Source of the DNA: Candidatus Hydrogenedentota bacterium
Lineage (GTDB): Bacteria; Hydrogenedentota; Hydrogenedentia; Hydrogenedentales; CAITNO01
Length of the DNA stretch: 36,608 nucleotides
NCBI GenBank assembly: GCA_022706235.1
Contig: JAKJCY010000024.1
Location: 1-36,608, forward strand
Reading direction: 5' to 3'
In this document: one piece after another, positions 17,744 to 26,245 of the stretch
Layout: each line of letters opens with the position of its first letter
How positions within the stretch are numbered: position 1 is the stretch's first letter
Notes under the pieces: generated by a model
Database searches by the model: none
Seen by the model: the letters and a program-made list of their open reading frames with translations, nothing else
Told to the model about the DNA's origin: nothing
Translations under genes and position numbers: made by a program

Positions 17744-20700
17744 ATGTCCGACATCATCGACAATCGTGATACAAAACTTGTTGATTCCATCAACGCTATT
17801 CTGCCGACCTCAGCGTCGGTGGACTTTGCGGTGGGCTATCTCTTTCTTTCCGGTCTGGGGGCGATTGAAGCCACCCTGGATGCGCCGCAGCGGTTGCGCC
17901 TGCTGATCGGGAACGCGACGGACCGGGAGACGATTGAGCATCTGGCAGCGGCCTTTCATCGGGCGGAGTTGGTCCAGGAGCAGCAGGAGCGGGAGAAGTA
18001 CCTGACGCGGCAGCAGACGCGGGAGCGGGCGGCGGAAACGGCGCTGCAACTGCGGGAGGCCCTGTCGCTCATGGACCAGGGCAATGCGGAACAGGCGGTG
18101 GTATCCAAGGTCATGCGGCTTATTGTGGAGGGGCGGCTGGAGCTGCGGGTATATACCCGCGGCCGGCTCCACGCGAAGGCCTATATCTTCCATTACCCCG
18201 CGGGGGAGCGGTTTGAGAACGGCATGGGCATTGTGGGTTCCAGTAACCTGACCCTGGCCGGATTGACGCACAACTCGGAACTGAATGTGGCGGTCCACGG
18301 CAACGAGAACCACGCCCAACTCGCGGCCTGGTTCGACCGGCTGTGGGCGGAATCGACGGACTTCTCCGATGCGCTGTTGACGGAGCTGCGCCAGTGCTGG
18401 GCGGCCGCTGCCGTGACGCCCTATGACATCTACATGAAGACCTTATATGAACTGGTGTCGGAACGGATGGAAGGCCCGGCGGACGACGGCACCCTGTGGG
18501 ATGACGAGTTGACCCAGGCCCTGGCGGAATTCCAGAAGGAGGCCGTGAAAAAGGGGGTGCAGGTCATCCGCGAATACGGCGGCGTATTCATTGCCGACGT
18601 GGTGGGCCTCGGCAAGAGTTTCATCGGTGCGGCCATTCTGAAGCATTTCCGGCGCACGGAAGGCTGCAAGCCGCTGATTATCTGCCCGGCGCCCTTAAAA
18701 GAGACCTGGGAGGAATTCAGCCACCAGTTTGATTTGGGCGCGCGGGTGGTTCCCATGAGCATGCTCCGGGGCAGCCGCAACGTGCTGACAGGCAAACAGT
18801 ACCAGGACTATGATTTCGTGCTCATTGACGAAAGCCATCATTTCCGGCACCACACCTCGCAGCAGTATGCCGCCCTCCAGGACTTCCTGTTCAAACGGCG
18901 GAGTAAGCTGTGCCTGCTGACCGCCACACCCCGAAACAAGAGCGCCTGGGACGTGTACAATCAGATCAAGTTGTTCCACCCGGACGATATCACCATGCTG
19001 CCCGTGGACCCGCCCAATCTGAAGGACTATTTTAAACTGGTGGAGAAGGGATCGAAAACGCTGCAGACCCTGCTGAAACCCGTGCTGGTGCGGCGGACAC
19101 GAAGGCATATCCTGCGCTGGTACGGCATTGCGGAGGATTCCGGCCGATACCTGCGCGAGATGGACGACGGTCAGGCGGCCGACTACCTGAACGGCCGGAA
19201 GCGGGCCTACGTGATGGTGGGCGCACGACAGAACTATTTCCCCCGGCGCCGCCTGGGAACCCTCGCCTATAATATTGACGAGACCTATGCCGGGCTCTAC
19301 GATCACCTGCGCAGCCGCCTAGGCGGCAAAACCAACGGCGGTACGGGCGCGCACCTGAATTACGCGCGCTTCGGCCTGTGGCATTATGTCCTGCCCGCGA
19401 AACGGGACTTGCAGCCCTACCAGGGCCTGCACCGGGCGGGCGCCAACCTGCACGGCCTGATGCGGGTGATGCTCTTCAAGCGGCTGGAATCGAGCGTGTA
19501 TGCCTTTCTGAAAACGCTCGAACGGATGATCCTGATTCATGACGGGTTCCTGAAGATGCTGGACCAGGGCATCATCCCCGCCGGGGAAGAGGCCCAGAAG
19601 ATCCTGTACGCGTCCGACGCCATGGAGGAAGATGATCTGATCGAGGCGCTGGCGGGCTGCTGCGGGAAATACAAGATTGAAGATTTTGACGGGGACCGCC
19701 TGCGCCGGGACATTGCCGCTGATCGCGATTTGCTCGAACAGATGCGATCGGAAGTCGCCGCCATCACGCCGGACCAAGATGCCAAACTCCGGGTACTGCA
19801 GGAGAAACTGAACACCGACATCCCCAAGGCTTCGGGGAAGGTGCTGGTTTTCACCCAGTTCGCGGACACGGCGGCCTACCTGTATCAGAATTTGAATCCG
19901 GGCGACAGGAACAGCGCCATAGACGTCATTTACGGCACGGAAAAGAGCAAGGCCCGGGTGGCCGCGCGCTTTTCTCCCTTGTCCAATCCCTATATCCAGC
20001 TCAAGTCAAATGAACCGGAAATCAACCTGCTGATCGCCACCGATGTCATGTCGGAAGGGCTGAACCTGCAGGATGGCGATGTGATCGTCAATTATGATCT
20101 GCACTGGAACCCGGTGCGGCTGATCCAGCGCTTCGGCCGTATCGACCGTATCGGCACGGAAAATGACGAAGTCTGGGGCTTTAATTTTCTGCCCGAGCGT
20201 CAGCTGGACCAGAACCTGGGCCTGACCGTGACGCTCAGGGCGCGTATCCAGGAGATTCATGACACCATCGGCGAAGATGCCGCCATTCTGGACCAGGAGG
20301 AACGGATTAACGAAGAGGCCATGTTCGCCATTTACGAGAACCGGGACGGCCAGATGCTGCTGGCGGAAGAGGAGGAAGACGGGATACCCGACCTGGCCGA
20401 GGCGGAGGAATTCTTCCGCCGCCTGCAGGAAGAAGACCCGGAGGAATACAAACGCATCGCCGAACTCCGCAACGGCATCCGCAGCGCACGGACGGTGTTC
20501 TCGGGACAGGGCACCTATGTCTTCTGCCAGGCGGGCAAGTTCCAGCAGTTATACCTGGTAGACAACATAGGGAATACCATCTCCAAGGATATGGAGGAGG
20601 TGCTCCGGCGCATCCGCTGTCCCAGGGAGGAACGGCGCGACCCCGTGCCAGTGACTCACAACCAAACCGTAATGCAGGTGAAAGCGGAATTCGAAGCGGA

Positions 20701-21046
20701 TGTTCGGGAACGCATCGCGCAGCAGGAATCCCTCTTGTCCTTATCGGCCGCGCAGAAGTACGTCATCCGAGAACTACGGGCCCATGAAGCGCGCACGGAA
20801 GACGACGACGTGCGGCGTCGGTGCCTGGTCCTGGAGGAAGCCTTCAAGCAAACCCTGCCGGCGGCGTTGCGCAAGAACCTGAATACCATGCGGCGCAATG
20901 GCGTTACCGGGGACAATCTGGTCCGCAATCTGGCGGAACTGTATCAAGCCTTCGATCTGGGCGCCCGTGCGCAGAATGACCGGATTAAAATTGAACAGGA
21001 AGTCGCCGCCATCCCGAGGATCATCTGCAGCGAGGCGCTGCTCTGA
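17744..21046 (+). CDS. PLD-nuclease / SNF2-type DEAD-box helicase
   Basis: 1100 aa. Residues 1-200 form a phospholipase-D-like nuclease domain: H143 and K145 in LHAKAYIF and GSSN (N168) with LTLAGLTHNSELNV after it. The Asp of a full HKD motif is not at its usual place. A superfamily 2 helicase follows: motif I GLGKS (288-292), motif II DESH (362-365), LLTATPR (motif III), a LLIATDVMSEGLNLQD segment (motif V) and QRFGRIDRIG (from Q795, motif VI). The C-terminal 250 residues are charged and helical. Such proteins are found beside large adenine methylases in defence modules; here the pair would supply methylation in one chain and translocation plus cleavage in the other. Probably translated from the same transcript as the methylase. 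GC-rich, unlike the methylase 3' end. Confidence 0.9.
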   Translation: MSDIIDNRDTKLVDSINAILPTSASVDFAVGYLFLSGLGAIEATLDAPQRLRLLIGNATDRETIEHLAAAFHRAELVQEQQEREKYLTRQQTRERAAETALQLREALSLMDQGNAEQAVVSKVMRLIVEGRLELRVYTRGRLHAKAYIFHYPAGERFENGMGIVGSSNLTLAGLTHNSELNVAVHGNENHAQLAAWFDRLWAESTDFSDALLTELRQCWAAAAVTPYDIYMKTLYELVSERMEGPADDGTLWDDELTQALAEFQKEAVKKGVQVIREYGGVFIADVVGLGKSFIGAAILKHFRRTEGCKPLIICPAPLKETWEEFSHQFDLGARVVPMSMLRGSRNVLTGKQYQDYDFVLIDESHHFRHHTSQQYAALQDFLFKRRSKLCLLTATPRNKSAWDVYNQIKLFHPDDITMLPVDPPNLKDYFKLVEKGSKTLQTLLKPVLVRRTRRHILRWYGIAEDSGRYLREMDDGQAADYLNGRKRAYVMVGARQNYFPRRRLGTLAYNIDETYAGLYDHLRSRLGGKTNGGTGAHLNYARFGLWHYVLPAKRDLQPYQGLHRAGANLHGLMRVMLFKRLESSVYAFLKTLERMILIHDGFLKMLDQGIIPAGEEAQKILYASDAMEEDDLIEALAGCCGKYKIEDFDGDRLRRDIAADRDLLEQMRSEVAAITPDQDAKLRVLQEKLNTDIPKASGKVLVFTQFADTAAYLYQNLNPGDRNSAIDVIYGTEKSKARVAARFSPLSNPYIQLKSNEPEINLLIATDVMSEGLNLQDGDVIVNYDLHWNPVRLIQRFGRIDRIGTENDEVWGFNFLPERQLDQNLGLTVTLRARIQEIHDTIGEDAAILDQEERINEEAMFAIYENRDGQMLLAEEEEDGIPDLAEAEEFFRRLQEEDPEEYKRIAELRNGIRSARTVFSGQGTYVFCQAGKFQQLYLVDNIGNTISKDMEEVLRRIRCPREERRDPVPVTHNQTVMQVKAEFEADVRERIAQQESLLSLSAAQKYVIRELRAHEARTEDDDVRRRCLVLEEAFKQTLPAALRKNLNTMRRNGVTGDNLVRNLAELYQAFDLGARAQNDRIKIEQEVAAIPRIICSEALL

Positions 21047-21340
21047 GAGGCATTCTGAAGAACGCTGGTCACTATCATGGGATGAGATTGCTTCACTGCG
21101 TTCGCAATGACGGGTGGTATGCAGGCTCGTTCCCATTCTTGTCATTACACACAAATATCTTTCTTCGACTGGTTCCCAAATTCCATTTGGGAACCCTCTC
21201 TCTTGAAATTCCATTTCCTGTAATTTGCAGGCGACTGCGTATATCCTCAGAGAGTTCCAGCGGTTGCGAAGTGGAACTTCGCGGGCAACAGCGTTACCAA
21301 ATGGAATTTGGTAACGAGAGCGAATCTCACCGCCATCTCC
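21047..21340. repeat. Cluster of dispersed hairpin repeats after the helicase gene
   Basis: No gene. Three hairpins share a central TTCCA or TGGAA: GGTTCCCAAA/TTTGGGAACC at 21171-21195, GTTGCGAAG/CTTCGC..CAAC at about 21264-21289, and CGTTACCAAA/TTTGGTAACG at 21292-21316. The stretch near 21082-21113 (GAGATTGCTTCACTGCG...GCAATGACG) is of the widespread GCGAA/TTCGC chromosomal repeat type. The 22 nt at 21198-21219 recur exactly at 6642-6663. Confidence 0.75.
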
Positions 21341-21356
21341 TGGTACTGCCCCTGTT

Positions 21357-22283
21357 TTAGGCGTAGACATTCGGATTCGGATATTGATAGGCGCCGGTAT
21401 ACAAATCGAACAGGGTCCGGTAATAGCGCATGAACCGTTCGGGGTCCGGGTTCTCGGGGATCTCCGCGAGGCAGAAACCGGTATAGTTGATTTCCTTCAG
21501 CAGGGTGAACAGTTGTTGCCAGGGATACTGGTAGACGCCGATTTCGGTTATATGCACCAGGCCGATGGCATGCTTGACCAGGTCAAAATTCGCACGGATA
21601 TCGCCTTGTTCGTCCATGTCGCTGGCGTTGGAGTTCCAGCAGACCAGGGCGTTGGGATGGTCGGCGTAGTCAAGCATCTTGCGAATATTGGGCAGGCTGC
21701 GGGTCTCTTCCTTGCCGTGCACTTCCATGCGCACCTGTACGCCCATGTCAGCGGCCGCCGCGGCCACTTTTCCCCAGGCCTTACCGATGCGTTCCAGTGT
21801 GATTTCCGGGTCCTCGCCCGCCGGTACGCCGTTGGGACGCACTTTGATGCCGGGAGCACCCACATCGGCCGCCAGTTTTGCATACTCAATGGCGCCTTGA
21901 ATGTTCTTTTCAAGCTCGTCCGGGTCGTTGGAATGAAATTCAAAGGCCGAGCCCAGCCCGGCGATGGCAATCCCCGAATCCTCGAATTTTCTGCGCACTT
22001 CCGCGCGTTCCGGGGCGGAGAGGGACACCTCCACGCCGTGGGCATGGGTCGTGCGCAGTTCCACCCCGGCAAGCCCCGAGGCCTTACACAGGCGGATCAG
22101 TCTAACCACGGTCATATCTTTGCCCATGTTGTACGTGACCATGCCCAGTTTCATCGAAGATGCGGCCGGCGCCGCCGCGACGGCAGGTTCGGCGAAAGCA
22201 TCCGGGGATGTTGCGCCCGCAACCAGTCCCATACCCAACCCGACCGTTTCCAAAAAATGGCGTCGTTTCATTCCGGTATTCAT
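21357..22283 (-). CDS. Tat-exported sugar phosphate isomerase/epimerase-like TIM-barrel protein
   Basis: 308 aa from the ATG at 22283, preceded by AAGAAGGA at 8 nt; upstream in-frame codons run into a repeat. The N terminus has a twin-arginine signal (KRRHFLETVG, then a mild hydrophobic stretch and AFA), so a folded, cofactor-bearing enzyme is probably exported. The mature part is an AP-endonuclease-2/xylose-isomerase-like barrel: GVELRTTHAHG, then GIAIAGLGSAFEF, GIKVRPNG, MEVHGKEE with a likely metal Glu/His pair, CWNSNASD, VHITE and CLAEIPEN near the end. These strands carry the usual Glu/Asp/His metal ligands of the family. Substrate unknown; a keto-sugar or inositol derivative would be typical. 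Monocistronic in appearance. Confidence 0.85.
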   Translation of the reverse strand: MNTGMKRRHFLETVGLGMGLVAGATSPDAFAEPAVAAAPAASSMKLGMVTYNMGKDMTVVRLIRLCKASGLAGVELRTTHAHGVEVSLSAPERAEVRRKFEDSGIAIAGLGSAFEFHSNDPDELEKNIQGAIEYAKLAADVGAPGIKVRPNGVPAGEDPEITLERIGKAWGKVAAAAADMGVQVRMEVHGKEETRSLPNIRKMLDYADHPNALVCWNSNASDMDEQGDIRANFDLVKHAIGLVHITEIGVYQYPWQQLFTLLKEINYTGFCLAEIPENPDPERFMRYYRTLFDLYTGAYQYPNPNVYA

Positions 22284-22334
22284 CCTGGTGTTCCTTCTTG
22301 CTTGAAGTTGGACTAAACGGCTTCGCCGTGGATA

Positions 22335-22501
22335 TTCTTTCCTGTGTCCGCAAAAAGGGGACAGACAACCAAATAGCAGCAAGAACTGGCAGCCTCTGTG
22401 CAGCAATCATGTGCTATTTGGCAGTCAGTCCCCTTTTTGCTCAGTCTTCTTACTTGCGTTTAGTCCAACAAAGTTTTTCAGTTGGCAGGGCAACTGAAAA
22501 A
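22335..22501 (+). repeat. Dispersed REP-like element, copy 1
   Basis: About 167 bp shared with 26075-26245. Two 28-nt inverted arms, 22350-22377 and 22413-22440 (ends GCAAAAAGGGGAC and GTCCCCTTTTTGC), match at 25 of 28 positions. A second, perfect 11-bp hairpin follows: TTTTTCAGTTG (22474-22484) with CAACTGAAAAA (22491-22501), loop GCAGGG. No transposase is encoded inside, so it would be a non-autonomous element. Confidence 0.9.
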
Positions 22502-22552
22502 GCCTATTCGTTTTTTGCATTATAGTGATTGGGGAGAAGGAATTCCATTTTC

Positions 22553-22583
22553 GGGCCGGAACCCTGTCGGCGGGTCCCGGCCC
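22553..22583 (-). terminator. Possible terminator hairpin of the Cys-rich/HEAT-like gene
   Basis: Arms GGGCCGG (22553-22559) and CCGGCCC (22577-22583) continue inward with ACCC/GGGT. On the minus strand the one odd position becomes G-T, giving a continuous 12-bp helix just after the gene that ends at 22604. There is no U-tract, so efficient intrinsic termination is uncertain. Confidence 0.4.
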
Positions 22584-22603
22584 GGATGAAATCATCGTGT
22601 CAG

Positions 22604-23365
22604 TCAGGCGGCAACGCCTTTGCGCCGCCGCAAGACCGCCCTTGCCTGTTCCCGGACCTGCGGATGGGGATCCTCCAGGGCATCCTCCAACAGCGACTCT
22701 GTTTCGCTGCGGGGGCAGTTTTCCAGGGCCTCCACCACTCCCAGCCGGATGAGGGTGAAGGGGTCGTTCCCTTTTCCAAACCCTTTCGTCTTGGCGACGC
22801 TCTCCGCGTACAACCAGGATTCCACTTGATCCAGGCATTCGCCGTTGCTGATAACCAGGCCCGCCTGGATGGCGGCACGGATAACGTAAGCTCCGGGCAC
22901 GGTCAGCGGCGCGGGCGACAACCCGAAGCAGGCGGTATCGGCCGCCTCCAGCAACCGCAGGATGCCGGGCAGCGCGGCCTGCTCCCGCAGCGCTTCCAGG
23001 TGGTTGATCACGACCGCGTCAAAGGCCATTTCCGTAAAGCTTTGGCTGAAGCGGCGTTTTTTCTGAGTCATTTCCTCCAGAAGGGCCAAGAGGCGGGTCC
23101 GGATTGCCGGAGAATTGGGCGGGCATTTCCAGACCCCATGCAGGGAAGGATAACTGCCGGCCTTGAACACGGGACCGACGGGTTCCTGTATCTTCCGGGG
23201 ATTGTGGTTGGGATGGTTGATGCAATATCGGCGGGAGGGTTGGTCGATGGTCAGCTGCCGCAGCGCGCATTTCGCCTTACGCGCCCGTTGTCCGCCGTCG
23301 GCCGCATCTTGTTTCAGTTCATTGTAACAACACTTCGCACAACAATCATTTCCATAAGTAGGCAT
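22604..23365 (-). CDS. Unrecognised Cys-rich, HEAT-like protein
   Basis: 253 aa. ATG at 23365 has AAAGGAG at 7-8 nt, a good site. The N terminus contains CCAKCCYNELK within the first 20 residues plus further Cys (C33, C48, C80), which could hold a metal. The middle is helical without a known motif. The last 60 residues look like one or two HEAT-type helical repeats (FTLIRLGVVEALEN... and LLEDALEDPHPQVREQARAVLRR). No signal peptide or membrane segment. It stands alone, between a REP-like element and the hairpin-dense gene-free region that begins about 45 bp upstream of its start. No function can be assigned; protein-protein or nucleic-acid binding would fit the repeat part. Confidence 0.65.
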   Translation of the reverse strand: MPTYGNDCCAKCCYNELKQDAADGGQRARKAKCALRQLTIDQPSRRYCINHPNHNPRKIQEPVGPVFKAGSYPSLHGVWKCPPNSPAIRTRLLALLEEMTQKKRRFSQSFTEMAFDAVVINHLEALREQAALPGILRLLEAADTACFGLSPAPLTVPGAYVIRAAIQAGLVISNGECLDQVESWLYAESVAKTKGFGKGNDPFTLIRLGVVEALENCPRSETESLLEDALEDPHPQVREQARAVLRRRKGVAA

Positions 23366-23410
23366 ACCTGTGACTCCTTTGTTTTGTTACCAACATGATT
23401 CAAATGTCAA

Positions 23411-24019
23411 GGGCGGCGCCGCCGCCAATGCGGCGACGCCATAATCACACTGTGCTGGTTATGGTCCCGAAAGACCCGCAGTTTGTCCCCGCGGCGCAAG
23501 GTCGTCCCTGCGCCGCTACGGGAAGCCACACCTCCGCAGCCCCTGTACCTGCCCCTGGCGGGGCGCGACCAAAGTGCCGGGTGCATGAATCCGACTGTTT
23601 TCACGCACGGGGGAGGAACCCCCGGGCCGGGCCGCCATGGTTGCGCGCAACTTCGCCAGGGTTCGCGGAAGGAGAGGCTTCCACCTCACCGGAAATAACA
23701 CGTGATTCAACTGGTGCGCCAGATCCCTGGTGAACACCGCATCGGTTTCTCCAGGGCGTGGCCGGCGTGGAGTACCGCAGGCCGTGTTTCCAGGCACACG
23801 TCTGGCAGCGACCACCAGGTAGCCATACGCAGGCATGGATCGATCCCGGGATCGCGTTTTTGCCAGGTCGTGCACATGTGGTGTACCGTCCGTCGGCTCA
23901 TTTGGTTCGAGGGTTCAGCATCCGTTCCGGCGGAGACAGTTCCAGCTCCGGCACGGGACGGATCTTCCCCGGGGAACGTTAGTTGGCCCGGATGGACACA
24001 CCTGTGGCGTTACACAGGT
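23411..24019. other. Gene-free stretch dense in perfect hairpins; candidate structured RNA
   Basis: About 0.6 kb with no credible coding frame but a near-continuous run of hairpins. Examples: 23415-23440 (11 positions, one mismatch), 23463-23476 (GGTC/GACC), 23491-23516 (GCGGCGCA/TGCGCCGC), 23551-23564 (GCCCC/GGGGC), 23581-23608 (GTGCATGAA/TTCACGCAC), 23609-23623 (GGGGG/CCCCC), 23667-23682 (GGAAG/CTTCC), 23711-23722 (CTGG/CCAG), 23725-23756 (CCCTGG/CCAGGG around ACCG/CGGT), 23783-23800 (CGTGT/ACACG), 23802-23866 (CTGGCA/TGCCAG), 23841-23854 and 24000-24019 (ACCTGTG/CACAGGT). Two stems gain a G-U pair on the minus strand, two others on the plus strand, so the transcribed strand is undecided. 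I tested it against RNase P, tmRNA, SRP RNA and group II intron domain V and saw no match. Confidence 0.45.
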
Positions 24020-24369
24020 TCAAGCCACGTGGGTGAGGCAGGGGGACTTACCCCGAGTCTGTATTGGTAGGAAAAACACACTCACAACACCTCATAAACA
24101 AGTTTACCCCCATATTGCGGGGGCACCTGTTGTTGGAAGAAATGATTCTCTGCATGCCGTTAATTTACCACACTACAGCGTAAAAGTCAATTCTTTTTTC
24201 TCGGCCGCCTCTCCACAGATTGTAACGGAGGTCCGATAAAGTAATGGACCCACCGCCGGCCCGGTCACAAGAGTCTGAATAAAGGAAAGGGAAGGCCTCC
24301 TTTATCGTTGTATGGATGGACCCCGTAGAGGACGGAACAGCACAGGACTGTATGCGAGGGTGGGGGTGA
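24020..24369. other. Intergenic, no gene seen; weak hairpin after lysS
   Basis: Lower-GC spacer between the hairpin-dense region and the end of lysS. An ATAAAGGA/TCCTTTAT stem at 24279-24305 lies about 65 nt past the lysS stop and might act as a terminator on the minus strand, though it lacks a U-tract. Nothing else recognised. Confidence 0.4.
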
Positions 24370-25914
24370 TTAATCTCCCGGCCGAAGTTGTGGAAAGAGT
24401 ATCACATCCCGAATGGACGGCGAATCGGTGATGAGCATGGCGAGACGGTCGATGCCGATGCCGAGTCCGGCGGCGGGGGGCATGCCCACTTCCAGGGCAG
24501 TGAGAAAGTCTTCATCCAGATACTGGGCTTCGTCGTCCCCGGCTTCCCGCAGTGCGGCCTGCGCCTCGAAACGCTGGCGCTGGTCAATTGGATCGTTCAG
24601 TTCCGAAAAGGCATTGCCGACTTCAAGGCAGGCGATAAAGGGTTGGAACCGCTCCGTGAGCGCGTCATTGCCGCGTTTCTTTTTCGCCAGCGGCGACAGT
24701 TCAATGGGGTAGTCGTATAGGAAGGTCGGTTGTATGAGATGGGGTTGGACCTTCAGGGACATGACTTCGTCCACGATTTTGCCGTACCCCACGTCCGGGG
24801 TGATTTCCACGCCCGCGCTCATGGCCAGGCGCGCCGCTTCGTCACGGTCCCGGGTCGCCTCCAGGTCAATGCCGGCGTACTGGCGGATGGCTTCAAAGAG
24901 GGTGAGCCGTTTCCACGGCCGCTCCACGCTCAACTCGCATTCCTGGTAGGTGAATTGACGGCTCCCCACAACCGTTTCAATCACGTGCGTGAGCATGTCT
25001 TCGGTTTCGTCCATGAGTCCCCTATAGTCCTGGTAGGCTTCATAGAGTTCCATGGTGGTGAACTCCGGGTTGTGCCGTCCATCAACGCCTTCGTTACGAA
25101 AACAACGGTTGATTTCGAACACCTTTTCAAAACCGCCCACCAGGAGTTTTTTGAGATAGAGTTCCGGGGCGACACGCAGATAAAAATCCGCGTCATAGGT
25201 GTTGTGGTGGGTGATGAACGGCCGTGCCGTCGCGCCGCCGGGGATGGGGTGCAGCATGGGCGTCTCCACTTCCAAAAAGCCGTGGTTCAGGAGCCAGCCG
25301 CGCATGGCGTCTATCATCCGGATGCGCTTGCGGAAAATGTCCATGACCTCCGGGTTGGCGACCAGGTCGAGATACCGGCGCCGGTACCGCGTTTCCACAT
25401 CGGAAAGACCATGATACTTTTCCGCGGCGGCGCGCAGAGATTTGGAAAGCAGGCCGTATTCCTCGGCGAAGAGGGTAATCTCATTGCGGTGTGTCCGTTT
25501 TATTCCGCCTTTTACGCCGATGAAATCCCCGATGTCCAGGTCTTTGGAGGCCTCGTAGGCGGTTTCACCCACTTGTTTTTGGCCCAAAAAGACCTGGATG
25601 CGGCCGCATTCGTCACGAATATCCATAAAGGTGCTTTTCCCCTGGATACGGCGCGCGACGATTCGTCCGGCCAGGCTGGCGGGCAGCGGCTGGAGTTCTT
25701 CTTGCGCGGTCCGGGCTTCCAGGTCTTCAAAGGCGCTTCGGGCCTCTTGTATGGTATGGGTGCGTTCATACAAATACTTGTACGGGTCGTCGCCCCGTTC
25801 CCGGAAGCGCTCCATTTTGGCCAGCCGGTGCCTGCGCAATTCGGCCTCGCCGCCCTTGCTTAACTCATCCGGTCCGGAATGGTCTTCGGGGATATCCTGG
25901 TTACTGTTTGTCAT
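24370..25914 (-). CDS. lysS: Lysyl-tRNA synthetase, class II
   Basis: 514 aa from the ATG at 25914, which has AGGAG at 7 nt; the longer open frame runs back through a spacer repeat and is not credible. The protein has the N-terminal OB-fold anticodon-binding domain (GRIVARRIQGKSTFMDI and onward), then the class II catalytic core: motif 1 around FLEVETPMLHPIPGGA, motif 2 FRNEGVDGRHNPEFT, and motif 3 GLGIGIDRLAM near the C terminus. It charges tRNA-Lys in the cytoplasm. Length is normal. prfB-lysS adjacency is a common bacterial arrangement; here the two are separated by about 550 bp that holds a REP-like element, so lysS may need its own promoter. Confidence 0.97.
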   Translation of the reverse strand: MTNSNQDIPEDHSGPDELSKGGEAELRRHRLAKMERFRERGDDPYKYLYERTHTIQEARSAFEDLEARTAQEELQPLPASLAGRIVARRIQGKSTFMDIRDECGRIQVFLGQKQVGETAYEASKDLDIGDFIGVKGGIKRTHRNEITLFAEEYGLLSKSLRAAAEKYHGLSDVETRYRRRYLDLVANPEVMDIFRKRIRMIDAMRGWLLNHGFLEVETPMLHPIPGGATARPFITHHNTYDADFYLRVAPELYLKKLLVGGFEKVFEINRCFRNEGVDGRHNPEFTTMELYEAYQDYRGLMDETEDMLTHVIETVVGSRQFTYQECELSVERPWKRLTLFEAIRQYAGIDLEATRDRDEAARLAMSAGVEITPDVGYGKIVDEVMSLKVQPHLIQPTFLYDYPIELSPLAKKKRGNDALTERFQPFIACLEVGNAFSELNDPIDQRQRFEAQAALREAGDDEAQYLDEDFLTALEVGMPPAAGLGIGIDRLAMLITDSPSIRDVILFPQLRPGD

Positions 25915-26004
25915 GTGGCTTCTCCTGGTCATGGAAAAGGTTTTTAATGCGGGCGCTGTCTGCGACCCAGAAAATAAAACAACATTTGAGCATAAAATGG
26001 GATG

Positions 26005-26062
26005 GCCTCCGGCGCATTTAAAAACCATGAGCGATGTACTTAGCCTGAACCGTGCCGGAGGC
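26005..26062. repeat. Inverted repeat upstream of lysS
   Basis: Perfect 9-nt arms GCCTCCGGC (26005-26013) and GCCGGAGGC (26054-26062) enclose about 40 nt. On the plus strand TTTTTT follows 8 nt later, at the edge of the REP-like element. It may be a leader structure of lysS or part of a composite repeat. Confidence 0.5.
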
Positions 26063-26074
26063 TGTCCCGCTTTT

Positions 26075-26245
26075 TTCTTTCCTGTGTCCGCAAAAAGGGG
26101 ACAGACAACCAAATAGCGGCAAGGACTGACAAACATCTTCTATGCAGCAATCAGGGGCTATTTGGCAGTCAGTCCCCTTTTTGCTACGTCTTCTTGCTCG
26201 CGTTTAGTCCAACAACGTTTTTCGGTTGGCAGGGAAACCGAAAAG
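26075..26245 (+). repeat. Dispersed REP-like element, copy 2
   Basis: Same element and orientation as 22335-22501. The long inverted arms are 26090-26117 and 26157-26184. The second hairpin is TTTTTCGGTT (from 26218) with AAACCGAAAA (26235-26244), loop GCAGGG as in copy 1. One stem pair is A-T in copy 1 and G-C here, both sides changed. It sits between prfB and lysS. Confidence 0.9.

Noticed and set aside
23411-24019. RNase P RNA, tmRNA, SRP RNA or group II intron
   Set aside because: The universally conserved strings of each (for example the RNase P P4 strand, the tmRNA T-arm, the SRP GGAAGCAGCC-type loop, the domain V GAAA hairpin) were looked for and not found.
23407-24239. Several frames of 65-134 codons on both strands in the hairpin-dense region
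   Set aside because: No ribosome sites, no family features, overlapping each other on both strands; sequence is better explained as structured non-coding DNA.
24730-25863. 377-codon frame antisense to lysS
   Set aside because: Long antisense frame in GC-rich DNA; lysS motifs on the other strand are decisive. The same applies to long frames antisense to the GH4, PHP and MoxR genes.
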